From NCBI GenBank assembly GCA_938007995.1, contig CALLLW010000008.1, forward strand, positions 124,001-188,000: 64,000 nt of DNA, read 5' to 3'. The notes under the pieces are model-generated. The model worked only from the letters and a program-made list of their open reading frames with translations, was not told the DNA's origin and did no database searches. A program made the position numbers and the translations under genes. The first letter of the stretch is position 1. The number at the start of each line of letters is the position of its first letter. Shown piece after piece: positions 39,816 through 48,309 of the stretch. Source of the DNA: an uncultured Granulosicoccaceae bacterium (GTDB taxonomy: Bacteria; Pseudomonadota; Gammaproteobacteria; Granulosicoccales; Granulosicoccaceae).

Positions 39816-40412
39816 CTAGAACTGCAACCTGATGCCCATATGAACGTTATCATCCAGTTCAAGGGTAACGTGCGAATCGTCCTCAACCTCGAACAGGCGA
39901 TAGCCCACAAACGCCTGTGCTGCAGGCACGATCTCAAGGCTTAATCGCGCCGCAATTTCAAGCAGGGAGTCTGTATCACCGAAGGTTGTGATCCCCGGTG
40001 TGAAGAATGCCTCGATCTTAAGATCGATAGGATTATATCTGGCTGGATTCTGAATCTTGATACCACCGCCAACCGCCAGAGCACCCACTTCGGTATCATT
40101 TTGCTTCACCTCTCCCACGTAGGCTTTTACGCCGAACTCAAGCTGGTAGGGGACACGCGTATTGGTTTGCGTGCCAACTGCAATCAGCTTGCCGTGCGCT
40201 ACAACATCGTCGAGTTCGTTATAAAAGAAGCCGAGCGACACCAGACCGGTTGATTCGAGCTGACCACCACGCTTACCACGTGTGAAAGTTCGCACCGGAG
40301 ACAAGTATTCTATGTTGGCAGATTCATTACTCAACGACAAATCCAGCCCTGCGGCGCTGGTACTGGTTGACAATAAAAAGCCCAAAACGATGACTGGTAA
40401 AAGTTTGCGCAT
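39816..40412 (-). CDS. YfaZ family outer-membrane beta-barrel protein
   Basis: The 198-residue product has a signal peptide (MRKLLPVIVLGFLLSTSTSA) and the YfaZ family pattern: an opening LDLSLSNESANIEY, alternating strands, and a C-terminal barrel strand ending in HMGIRLQF, with a terminal Phe as recognised by the BAM complex. Function unknown. It stands alone between mazG and a NUDIX gene. Confidence 0.8.
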   Translation of the reverse strand: MRKLLPVIVLGFLLSTSTSAAGLDLSLSNESANIEYLSPVRTFTRGKRGGQLESTGLVSLGFFYNELDDVVAHGKLIAVGTQTNTRVPYQLEFGVKAYVGEVKQNDTEVGALAVGGGIKIQNPARYNPIDLKIEAFFTPGITTFGDTDSLLEIAARLSLEIVPAAQAFVGYRLFEVEDDSHVTLELDDNVHMGIRLQF

Positions 40413-40693
40413 GGCGATTCCGTTGTGTATTACTTTGACGGCCTTTCCAGCGTGTCTGAACGCCGGGCCGGGAAAGCCAAAGTGAGCGGTTACGAATTTA
40501 AGCGGTGGATAATCTACTACTCTAGCCCGCTATCGTACCCGAGACCATCTCAAACTGAAATGTCACTTAAGGATAAATGTTCATACAATTCAGTTAGCCA
40601 CGCGATATCTTTGCAGAGGTTACAAACTGGTTAATTTTTTGGGTACTATCTGTGTATGACTCTGATGCTTACTCCGATACTCAATCCCGATAC

Positions 40694-41188
40694 TCAGTCA
40701 AAGTGCACTTCATGAGCAAGCATAACGTCTTTTGAAAAGATGAACTTGCCAGACACAACAGCACCATCCAATACTCTTGGCAGCCAGATACGATCATCCG
40801 CCCACATCTCAGTATAGGGAATATCCTCACGCCTGAACCATAGAGGAATGGCCTCATCTGTTTCTGTTGGCTCTCCTTCATAGACAGTGCTGATAAACAC
40901 ATGCACATGAATGGAGTAGTCATCGGTGAACTGGAACCTGAGCTCACCACAAGCAGTAGTCTCAAGCACTGATATACAAAGTTCCTCACGCACTTCACGC
41001 AAAGCACACTGGCGCGGCGTTTCCCCGGGTTCCAGCTTGCCGCCGGGGCCATTGATCTTACCTGCGCCGAGCCCGCGCTTCTTACGAATCAGCAAGACCT
41101 CATCGCCACGCAACACAAACAACAAGGTTGCGATGTCAGTAGCCACCCAGGAGTCATCGATCTGATCTACTGTCAGGAACTTCGCCAT
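40694..41188 (-). CDS. NUDIX hydrolase resembling MTH1 (8-oxo-dGTPase type)
   Basis: Probable sanitiser of oxidised purine nucleotides. The 164 residues align by eye along their whole length with human MTH1/NUDT1: RKKRGLGAGKINGPGGKLEPGE, HVHVFISTVYEGEPTETDEAIPLWF and IPYTEMWADDRIWLPRVLDG match its RGFGAGRWNGFGGKV, ESDEMRPCWF and DMWPDDSYWFP blocks. The NUDIX box is complete except that the Gly of REUxEExGU is Cys (REVREELCI). The sequence after the NUDIX domain is MTH1-like too. Specificity is inferred. Confidence 0.85.
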   Translation of the reverse strand: MAKFLTVDQIDDSWVATDIATLLFVLRGDEVLLIRKKRGLGAGKINGPGGKLEPGETPRQCALREVREELCISVLETTACGELRFQFTDDYSIHVHVFISTVYEGEPTETDEAIPLWFRREDIPYTEMWADDRIWLPRVLDGAVVSGKFIFSKDVMLAHEVHFD

Positions 41189-41295
41189 TGGCCTATACCA
41201 GTTTGCACGTTTCAGGATGCATTGTTAGAGAAGCCGGACACTGAACTGCTGCCAGTACCGGGGAAGTTATTCTACCTGTTGTGCACTTGTAAAAC

Positions 41296-41334
41296 GAAAA
41301 AACCCGATCAATCCGATGAAACGGATTGATCGGG
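41296..41334 (-). terminator. Rho-independent terminator of the LruC/lipoprotein operon
   Basis: Perfect 13-bp stem (CCCGATCAATCCG / CGGATTGATCGGG) with a six-base loop, followed on the minus strand by a T-rich tract, 24 bases past the lipoprotein stop. Confidence 0.88.
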
Positions 41335-41357
41335 CATGCACGCATACAACCGGAGTT

Positions 41358-41906
41358 CTAACGCCAGACGATACTGCGATTCCCTGAGTTACTTAATACC
41401 GAGCGGTCTTTCGATGACTGCGTGGAACCTGCCACAACAGGGAATACCTGCATCATGGGCTCGATTGATTGGTCCTGAAACCAGACAACGCCCGCCACTG
41501 AACTGATATCGTTAGTGACCTCCATGGAATGTTGAAACACGCCATTTAGCATCGGACCCCGCACCGTACAGGAATCATAATTGACATCAAACACATCACC
41601 CTGAGGGTCAAAATCAGTACAAATGGATACCGATGCAGCCTGACCACGCGCTTGCTCAAGATCAAAATCTACGTCGACTGTACGAGCCGTGCTGAAGTCG
41701 AAGTCACTGGCAACAACCAACGAGCTGGTATCGGCCACAGTCGTTGACTCGACTGGCACCGCAGTATCCGGTTGTACCAACGATGGCTGAGCCTGAGCAG
41801 CACCTACCGCAGGAATATTTTGAGACGGAGCATTGTCGACTGATGAACTACCCCCACACGCACTGAGCAGTATTCCAACAGATAAAGCAAGTGTTGTATG
41901 TTTCAT
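41358..41906 (-). CDS. Small lipoprotein encoded with the LruC protein
   Basis: Not recognised. The 182-residue product has a signal peptide with lipobox LSAC (Cys 17) followed by Gly, a Pro/Ala/Ser linker, and a C-terminal domain of about 110 residues with VDVDFDLEQARGQAASVSIC and YDSCTVRGPML, whose two or three cysteines may pair. It starts nine bases after the LruC gene ends, so the two are co-transcribed and probably act together at the cell surface. Confidence 0.75.
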   Translation of the reverse strand: MKHTTLALSVGILLSACGGSSSVDNAPSQNIPAVGAAQAQPSLVQPDTAVPVESTTVADTSSLVVASDFDFSTARTVDVDFDLEQARGQAASVSICTDFDPQGDVFDVNYDSCTVRGPMLNGVFQHSMEVTNDISSVAGVVWFQDQSIEPMMQVFPVVAGSTQSSKDRSVLSNSGNRSIVWR

Positions 41907-41915
41907 AGAAATCTC

Positions 41916-44027
41916 CTAGTGAGTGAAAAGCAGCGACTGATCAGCGTTGTCAACCAGATACCAACTCGGATTAACGATGCCACCGGACTTCACAAAGTCT
42001 GCAAACTGCGGATAGGCATGACTGATATCGCGATACTCAATCGGGTGCTGCCAGCGAGTACCTATTTCAAGCGCCCACGACATACCGCTGTCAGTCTGGA
42101 AATACTCTCCGGCTGCAGGGTCAGAGTCATCGTCACCGGGCTCATCAAACAGTGCGTAGTTAAAAGCCTCGGTTGGTGACTGGTTTTTAAGATGAATCTC
42201 ATAACCTCTACCAGGGGCGGTGACAAAGTGACCTCCATGCCATGCGCCAGGTGTTGCAAACAGAAAAGGATCAAACACCCCGCGCAGATCTGCCTGTACT
42301 GGCTGCAGCAAAGGAATATTGGCTTTAAACGACATCTGAATATCAGAGCCACAATCCGGCTCGGTACGATAGAAATTACAGAAGTCGCCGGTACCAACAA
42401 AATCCCATACGTTATAGGTCACCATCAATATGGCTTCGTCACGCCCTTCCTCTATAACTGAAAAATGGCTGATTTTTCTGTTGTTGATAAACAATGAGAC
42501 GTTATCCCGGTCGACTAAATCAGTGCTGACTCCTGGCAACCTGATCGCAAAACCATTGTGATAAGCCGCACCTACTGCTGCCACTTCGCCGGCGACCGCT
42601 ACATTAGTTACACCGACGGCGTTACTGGACACCGCTGTGCGCAGATAAACCACGAGGTCGTTCATATCGTAGTCACCTTCAATCGGCCAATTGTCTTCGA
42701 ACGCAACCGTTGACCAGCCACCCTGAGACGGGTAGTAGTTTGTAACTGTTTCGGCACCGTGCAGCGTTACCGGGAAGTCTTCAACTTCTCCATCCGGTGC
42801 ACCGCCGGTAGGTGATAAGCCGGTTACTGAGCTAAGCCGAAACCGTGACCAGGAATCACCTTCGCGCACACCTATCGGGATATCCATATACAACGATTGC
42901 TTGCCTGCAGATACTGGCTCATCAAATAAAACCTGCTCATTCGCATCGAACAGACCATTGTGGTCCAGATCAATCCAGGCACTGACAAAGCCATCACCGC
43001 TACTGTTGACTATAGCAACGGTTCTCTCTGCCTCGGTTATCGCTGTGGCGAACTGCACTCCGTCTTCATCATCAATCAGATCATTCTCGTCATCCGACAA
43101 CGGGTACGCAGACGCATCGCTTTCGCCGTCAACCCCTTCACCAAAGTACAGCACTGAATTTGATAGCGCATGCCGCGCTCCGTTGGAATCCAGATAAGTA
43201 CCATAGCTGTCCGGCGCATCACCAAAATCCACAGGCAGACCAACAATTGGTGATACCGGGGCAAGAGCGCATCGAGAGCCATCGTTGATATTCGACGACG
43301 GGCCACTGGCAAATCTGGACATGCTGAAATCACCAACATCAACAGCTAGCCTGTATATGTAACCATCAGAATTATTGCTTACATAAAGATTTCCATCCGG
43401 ATCAAAATATGCCGCACCGTAAGTTCCCCTGACACCTGATTCAGCCATCACTGCAGAGCTACCGGACTCAAGATCCAGCTGATGCAAAACACCCGCATTA
43501 TCCACGGCGTAGGCCATGCCATCCCGTGGATTTATTGCAAAGTCAGCTATCTGTAGATTGAGAGTCGCACCGTCAACAACCTTCTTCATTATTAAATATT
43601 GGCTGGATGCAGGATCAAGATCGATCACATAAAGACCATATGCTGAGCCTCGTCGATAAACATAGTACTTACTGCCGCTCGGTGTCACGTCACCCACATA
43701 GAACCCGACACCTGCAATGTTGTTTACCGCCAGTGGCTCGATACTAAAGTCATCATGTACCCTCACTGGCACGTTGTGTTCATAGCTCCAGCCGTAGATG
43801 TATCTGTCCTCCGGATTAAATCCGAGTCCGTTGACTGGTGATTTCGTTTGCATATCACCAGCCACCACACGGAAGTCACCGGTCACCAGATCAACACTAT
43901 AAGTAGTAGGTACAGTCCCCTGAGTAAGAAACGCGAGTGCAGGACATTCATCGAACGCGGCACCGATTGCGTTAGTGGAAGATAATGCAAGCGCCGTAAC
44001 GGCAGATAGTGCTAACAATTTTCCCAT
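41916..44027 (-). CDS. LruC domain and GEVED domain exported protein
   Basis: Secreted or surface protein of 703 residues. The ATG at 44027 has an AAGGAA ribosome site; the TTG just before it is rejected. After the signal peptide (MGKLLALSAVTALALSSTNAIGA) residues 30-265 form a beta-propeller-like DUF6923-type region, residues about 268-435 a GEVED domain (VDFGDAPDSYGT ... GEVEDFPVTL) with a Ca-binding-like DLDHNGLFDANE, and from about 440 a LruC domain (AFEDNWPIEGDYDMNDLVVYLR). LruC proteins are common in marine bacteria and Leptospira; their role is unknown. It leads an operon with the lipoprotein gene. Confidence 0.85.
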   Translation of the reverse strand: MGKLLALSAVTALALSSTNAIGAAFDECPALAFLTQGTVPTTYSVDLVTGDFRVVAGDMQTKSPVNGLGFNPEDRYIYGWSYEHNVPVRVHDDFSIEPLAVNNIAGVGFYVGDVTPSGSKYYVYRRGSAYGLYVIDLDPASSQYLIMKKVVDGATLNLQIADFAINPRDGMAYAVDNAGVLHQLDLESGSSAVMAESGVRGTYGAAYFDPDGNLYVSNNSDGYIYRLAVDVGDFSMSRFASGPSSNINDGSRCALAPVSPIVGLPVDFGDAPDSYGTYLDSNGARHALSNSVLYFGEGVDGESDASAYPLSDDENDLIDDEDGVQFATAITEAERTVAIVNSSGDGFVSAWIDLDHNGLFDANEQVLFDEPVSAGKQSLYMDIPIGVREGDSWSRFRLSSVTGLSPTGGAPDGEVEDFPVTLHGAETVTNYYPSQGGWSTVAFEDNWPIEGDYDMNDLVVYLRTAVSSNAVGVTNVAVAGEVAAVGAAYHNGFAIRLPGVSTDLVDRDNVSLFINNRKISHFSVIEEGRDEAILMVTYNVWDFVGTGDFCNFYRTEPDCGSDIQMSFKANIPLLQPVQADLRGVFDPFLFATPGAWHGGHFVTAPGRGYEIHLKNQSPTEAFNYALFDEPGDDDSDPAAGEYFQTDSGMSWALEIGTRWQHPIEYRDISHAYPQFADFVKSGGIVNPSWYLVDNADQSLLFTH

Positions 44028-44178
44028 CAAGATTCCTTATATCTTACATGCACTGTACTCAACTACAGTGAATGTATAAGAGAGCGGCTTTAACGCGGAC
44101 CGATTAACGGCCGCAAGTAACGCTTTTCAAGGGAAGTGCTATTTCAAAGTTATCAGAAGGCCTAATCAGGTCACAAGA

Positions 44179-44922
44179 TCAGCGGAGGTTTCGATGCAGC
44201 CACCTAATCTTCAGAAGTTCAAAAAGCATTTTTGCCGAATCACCTGCTAGTGATAGCGTGGAATTGTCATCGTGACGCCAGCGCACTGGTATTTCTGCTA
44301 CCCTGTAGCCAAGCTTACCGGCTATGTGTAAATGCTCAACATCAAAACCAAAGCCGTGGATTTTTTGTTTCTCAGCGATAACACGAGCCACATCACGGCG
44401 GTATGCTTTAAAACCACACTGACTATCCCTGACTTTCGTCAAACCCATCAATCTCGATATAAAGTTAAAGACCCTGCTGGTGATCTGTCTGCTTAACGGA
44501 CGGTTCTCTATGACCGATGCCTGTAAATTTCTGGATCCGATGACAACGTCATATCCTTCTGAAAACTTGGCCAGAACCTGCCGCATTGCTTCGATCGGAG
44601 TAGACAGATCGGCATCAGTGAACACGATGTAATCACCGTCTGCACGCATAAGCCCACGTGCGATTGAATACCCTTTACCCTCGTTTTCCACATTTTCCAG
44701 TAACGTACCGACAGATTGCCCTTTTATTTCAGCACCATAGATATCTACAACTTTGACGATCTCGGTAGATAAGTCCTGACTACCATCATCAATAACAAGC
44801 ACATTGGAACAATAGGGTTGTTCACTAAGAAAATCCTTGATCTTGTAAAGCGATGCTGCAATACGCGCCTGTTCATTAAATACAGGTACAACCACAGTGA
44901 CAAGAGGGCCTGTAGAACTCAT
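44179..44922 (-). CDS. Family 2 glycosyltransferase, polyprenyl-phosphate sugar synthase type
   Basis: Probably transfers a sugar from a nucleotide to undecaprenyl phosphate on the cytoplasmic face. The 247 residues show VVPVFNE, VIDDGSQD, the metal-binding TDADLSTP, and RDSQCGFKAYRRD, the pattern of Alg5/DPM-like enzymes. Unlike ArnC or GtrB there are no C-terminal membrane helices. It overlaps the preceding EmrE-like gene by four bases and ends the four-gene module. Confidence 0.88.
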   Translation of the reverse strand: MSSTGPLVTVVVPVFNEQARIAASLYKIKDFLSEQPYCSNVLVIDDGSQDLSTEIVKVVDIYGAEIKGQSVGTLLENVENEGKGYSIARGLMRADGDYIVFTDADLSTPIEAMRQVLAKFSEGYDVVIGSRNLQASVIENRPLSRQITSRVFNFISRLMGLTKVRDSQCGFKAYRRDVARVIAEKQKIHGFGFDVEHLHIAGKLGYRVAEIPVRWRHDDNSTLSLAGDSAKMLFELLKIRWLHRNLR

Positions 44923-45323
44923 ACATCGTCCCTGGCAAATTGTGACGCAGACCCCTGAGAAGATATTACTACCCCTGTAACTATTAGCAGCACACCCAGT
45001 GTTTTTGATACGCTTAATGACTCCGAAAACGGTGGTATTGCTGCGCCAAGATAAACAAGAATATATCCAAGGGACAAAACCGGATAAGCAAAACCAAGCT
45101 CAAAACGTTGCAGTGCAACAATCCAGCAAAAACACGATATTAAATATAAGCTGACACCGATTATCAGGAACATCAGAAATTCTGTATTCAGAATCAGTTC
45201 CGGCAAGCCGCATTTTGTCACTGCGCAATCGACAAGCATTGAGCGCTTTAAGAACAATTGACCAAGCGCTCCACCGACAACAGCCAGTATCAAACAGGCA
45301 ACGTGTTTGTGCGTATATCTCAT
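44919..45323 (-). CDS. EmrE/ArnF-like small membrane protein
   Basis: The ATG at 45323 overlaps the stop of the previous EmrE-like gene (ATGA), which settles the start; a longer reading begins inside that gene. The 134 residues form four membrane helices with the DMT fold (GGALGQLFLKRSM in helix 1, ELGFAYPVLSLGYILVYLGA in helix 3). Paired short DMT proteins such as ArnE/ArnF act as heterodimeric lipid-linked sugar flippases; by position this is the ArnF-like half. Confidence 0.8.
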   Translation of the reverse strand: MRYTHKHVACLILAVVGGALGQLFLKRSMLVDCAVTKCGLPELILNTEFLMFLIIGVSLYLISCFCWIVALQRFELGFAYPVLSLGYILVYLGAAIPPFSESLSVSKTLGVLLIVTGVVISSQGSASQFARDDV

Positions 45324-45670
45324 GGCAACATCAGAACCATAATGCCGACAACCATTACTGCCGATCCGATCCATCTGTGTATTGGTACAGGCTCTTTAAA
45401 GATAAACCGCGCAGCGAGCAACACCAGGAGATAGTTGGCACTTAATAGCGGATAGGCAATACTGACATCGGTATTCGCCAGAACAATCAGCCATGCGACA
45501 AGGCCGAGCGCTAGCAGTCCTACGCTCAGTATCAACAACGGATTGCGCCATGTGCTGACACCGGCGCCCGACTGAATCGCTACCGATTTTTGGCACACCT
45601 GTGCAGCACTGCTACAAACAATACTGAGCAATGCAAACATGTAAAAACTGGGTGTCCAATGTACAGCCAT
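45320..45670 (-). CDS. EmrE/ArnE-like small membrane protein
   Basis: The 116-residue product has four membrane helices and the DMT pattern (SSAAQVCQKSVAI in helix 1, VSIAYPLLSANYLLVLLAA in helix 3). A GGAG site precedes the ATG. It is translationally coupled to the second EmrE-like gene downstream. Together with that gene and the GT2 and GT39 enzymes it suggests flipping of an undecaprenyl-phosphate-linked sugar to the periplasm. Confidence 0.82.
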   Translation of the reverse strand: MAVHWTPSFYMFALLSIVCSSAAQVCQKSVAIQSGAGVSTWRNPLLILSVGLLALGLVAWLIVLANTDVSIAYPLLSANYLLVLLAARFIFKEPVPIHRWIGSAVMVVGIMVLMLP

Positions 45671-45833
45671 GGCAGTACTCCAGGCGGTGTTTTGCGAGCA
45701 CCTGGTATCGGCCCCGGAGCGGCCTCCTGCACCAGACCGATGATGTTTCTAGACCACAGTCATCAACATTATGAGACGTCCTTTGCACCACGACGATTTT
45801 TTCTTGCCGCGAGCACCTGACCGACTGCCAGAA

Positions 45834-47309
45834 TTATGACCTTCGATAAAAAGAAATTCTGCCGTGTGTATTTTGAGTCATGACATCCGTCAGTTGATAC
45901 GGCATATCATGCAGCAGCTGGTAATTTCTTAACAACAGAATTTTCCGATACTCATCATTGAAATCCGGATGCACCTGATCTGTTAAAAGCACCAACTCAT
46001 ACTTTCCGTCCCACAGTGCATCTTTTACATCCTGACTGGTATAACTGCCATTGTTGTCATTATCCAGCCAGCTTGTCTCTTTGATGCCGGATTGCAGCAC
46101 CTGCGGCGAGCGTCCATTTGATTCTGCTGATAGGTATCTAAAGAGATAGGGATCTTCGCTTAATATCGTAACGTTAGCGTCTATATTGTGATTGATAACA
46201 GGCAACAGCTGACTGGTATCTGGAAAGCCTGCATGCATTTTAGCCAGCATTGTCTGATTCGTAGTTACATATACCAAAAAAACCACAAACACTGCTGAAG
46301 CCGTTTTTACCGGATGAGAGCACTTGAACCGATCAACCACCTCAACAGCCAACCATGCAACCGCAGGGCATAGAAAAAACAAAGCAAATACCAGATGCTT
46401 GTACAGTGAAATTAAATTTTCACTAACTAGATGATACAAAGGCAATGGCAGGGCCATAGCAATCAGTAAAAACAACAAAGGCATTCTTAAAGTATTTTTA
46501 TTACGAAGAAAAACACCATAGACAACAGCGAAAAAACTTACCAGCAACGGCAAGCCCGCTTGTAAGAAAACACGCGTTAAGATATCAAGCCCGGTGGTAT
46601 TTGCCGAGTGGACACCGGCAATCTGAATCTGGTAGAGCTCAAAAAGAGCATTAAAGTGAACTACACAATAAAAGACCAAGGTGAACGCCACCAGCAGCAT
46701 AGCGGTAATAGCCTGTAGCGGACGAATCACAATCCAGATCAGCGCAATCAATGGCAGGTACAACACAACAATATATTTTGATAAGACTGCCAGAGCAATC
46801 AACAGTGCGCCACAAACTGCAGCCGGCATACAGTTTCGCCTTACTGCAAAAGCCGCCAGCACCAGCCCCCAGCAGAAAATACTAAAACTAACGATGTCAT
46901 AAGTTGCAATACGGGATACAAATAGATGAGACGAGCTTAATGCCAGTAGCAAAGTGCCAATCACAGCCACTGATTTACGCGACCACAGCAGCTGATAAAA
47001 ACAATAGCAACCAGCTAAAGAAAATATTCCCAAAGCTGCAGCAGCAAATCTTGCTCCTTCGAGGCCGTTAGTCAGCCGATCAAAGAAGCCAAAGAAGTAC
47101 CAATTAAAATCTGCGCCAAATATATAACTATGGCTTGGCCATGAGTTACCTGATAAAAGTTGTCGCCCGACAAACAGATATCCATACTCATCCATGTGAA
47201 CTGGTAAAAAATTCACATCAAGGCGAATCCACCCAACCAAAACCGTGACTAACATCACAGCAAGCAGCTGAATAGAAAACAGGGACATTGTGGAACGAGT
47301 GTTAGCCAT
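45834..47309 (-). CDS. GT39/ArnT-like membrane glycosyltransferase
   Basis: Integral membrane protein of 491 residues with about ten to eleven helices and a soluble C-terminal periplasmic domain from about 370. The first periplasmic loop carries HMDEYGYLFVGRQLL, with the acidic pair typical of GT39/PMT-fold enzymes that use polyprenyl-phosphate sugars. It is upstream of the EmrE pair and GT2 gene on the same strand, 163 bases away. The acceptor (lipid A, a polysaccharide or a protein) is unknown. Confidence 0.82.
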   Translation of the reverse strand: MANTRSTMSLFSIQLLAVMLVTVLVGWIRLDVNFLPVHMDEYGYLFVGRQLLSGNSWPSHSYIFGADFNWYFFGFFDRLTNGLEGARFAAAALGIFSLAGCYCFYQLLWSRKSVAVIGTLLLALSSSHLFVSRIATYDIVSFSIFCWGLVLAAFAVRRNCMPAAVCGALLIALAVLSKYIVVLYLPLIALIWIVIRPLQAITAMLLVAFTLVFYCVVHFNALFELYQIQIAGVHSANTTGLDILTRVFLQAGLPLLVSFFAVVYGVFLRNKNTLRMPLLFLLIAMALPLPLYHLVSENLISLYKHLVFALFFLCPAVAWLAVEVVDRFKCSHPVKTASAVFVVFLVYVTTNQTMLAKMHAGFPDTSQLLPVINHNIDANVTILSEDPYLFRYLSAESNGRSPQVLQSGIKETSWLDNDNNGSYTSQDVKDALWDGKYELVLLTDQVHPDFNDEYRKILLLRNYQLLHDMPYQLTDVMTQNTHGRISFYRRS

Positions 47310-47457
47310 GGCTCAGTGCAAACGATATTCTGCTCGACGGCATTGCAACAGCCGCATGTAACCTCGCCTTATCGGTCCCAACAGCGATGAACTTGATGTG
47401 ACGACGCTCAGAAGGCACACTCAATCTCATTCTCAAATTTCGGCAAAGCATATACAC

Positions 47458-48042
47458 ATGACCAGCGACGTGGTTCAATTCCTTCAAAAAAGACGATCAG
47501 TAGCCACCAAAAAAATACTGCCGCAAGCGCCAACCGATGATGATATCGAAACGATCATCGCCTGTGGACTGCGTGTTCCGGATCATGCCAACGTGCAGCC
47601 GTGGAAAATCGTCGTTATACAGGGCGACTTCAGAAAAGCCTTCGACGACGAGGTCATTCTAAAAGCTGCTGAGGCCACAAGCTCGGCGCCTCTGAGTGAT
47701 GAAATCAAACAAATTGAGTCAACACGCATGCAACGTAGTGGTGCGGTAATAGCGGTTCTGAGCAGCGTTATTGAACCGCATAAAATACCGGTATGGGAAC
47801 AACAGTTATCGGCAGGTGCGGTGTGCTGCCACCTATTAATCGCCGCTCAGTCACTTGACTACGCAGCGCAATGGATAACCGAATGGCCTGCCTATAACGC
47901 AGACGTTATTGCCGCACTTGGCGGTAATCCCGCCTCGGATAAAGTAGCCGGCTTTATTCACATTGGAAAAAAACAGGCTGAGCCAGATGAACGCAAGCGG
48001 CCGTTAAAACAGGAAAAGGTTGAATACTGGAAGGCAAAATAA
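47458..48042 (+). CDS. Nitroreductase family protein (YdjA-like)
   Basis: FMN-dependent oxidoreductase. The ATG at 47458 (MTSDVVQFLQKRRSVATKKI) matches the family start; a GTG 20 codons upstream is in frame but unsupported. The 194 residues contain the FMN-binding RRSVATK, RVPDHANVQPWKIVVI and QSLDYAAQWITEW, as in E. coli YdjA, whose natural substrate is unclear. It is divergent from the GT39 gene. Confidence 0.9.
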   Translation: MTSDVVQFLQKRRSVATKKILPQAPTDDDIETIIACGLRVPDHANVQPWKIVVIQGDFRKAFDDEVILKAAEATSSAPLSDEIKQIESTRMQRSGAVIAVLSSVIEPHKIPVWEQQLSAGAVCCHLLIAAQSLDYAAQWITEWPAYNADVIAALGGNPASDKVAGFIHIGKKQAEPDERKRPLKQEKVEYWKAK

Positions 48043-48309
48043 AGGGTCGCATGTTGTTTAACCGTTCTAACCTCCACACGAACATCCTTTAGCTTATAGC
48101 TCCCGCCGGGCAGACCCACGCGCCTGCCCTTCCTTCAGTTTGACCATTCATGACCGGCATTACCCGTCGGTCATACTCGACTACATTCCGGCACAAGTTA
48201 AAATCTGTGTCCTAAGCTCATTCTCAAAGCAGACCAGAGCGGCGCTTTCCAGACCGACAATCGGTGAAACTGCTCCGCCGGCCATCGCCACATATCAGGT
48301 GCAAAGAGA

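Noticed and set aside
44179-47309. Polymyxin-resistance (L-Ara4N) arn operon
   Set aside because: Only flippase-, GT2- and GT39-like genes are present; arnA, arnB and arnD are missing and the GT2 lacks the ArnC membrane helices, so the sugar cannot be assumed to be L-Ara4N.
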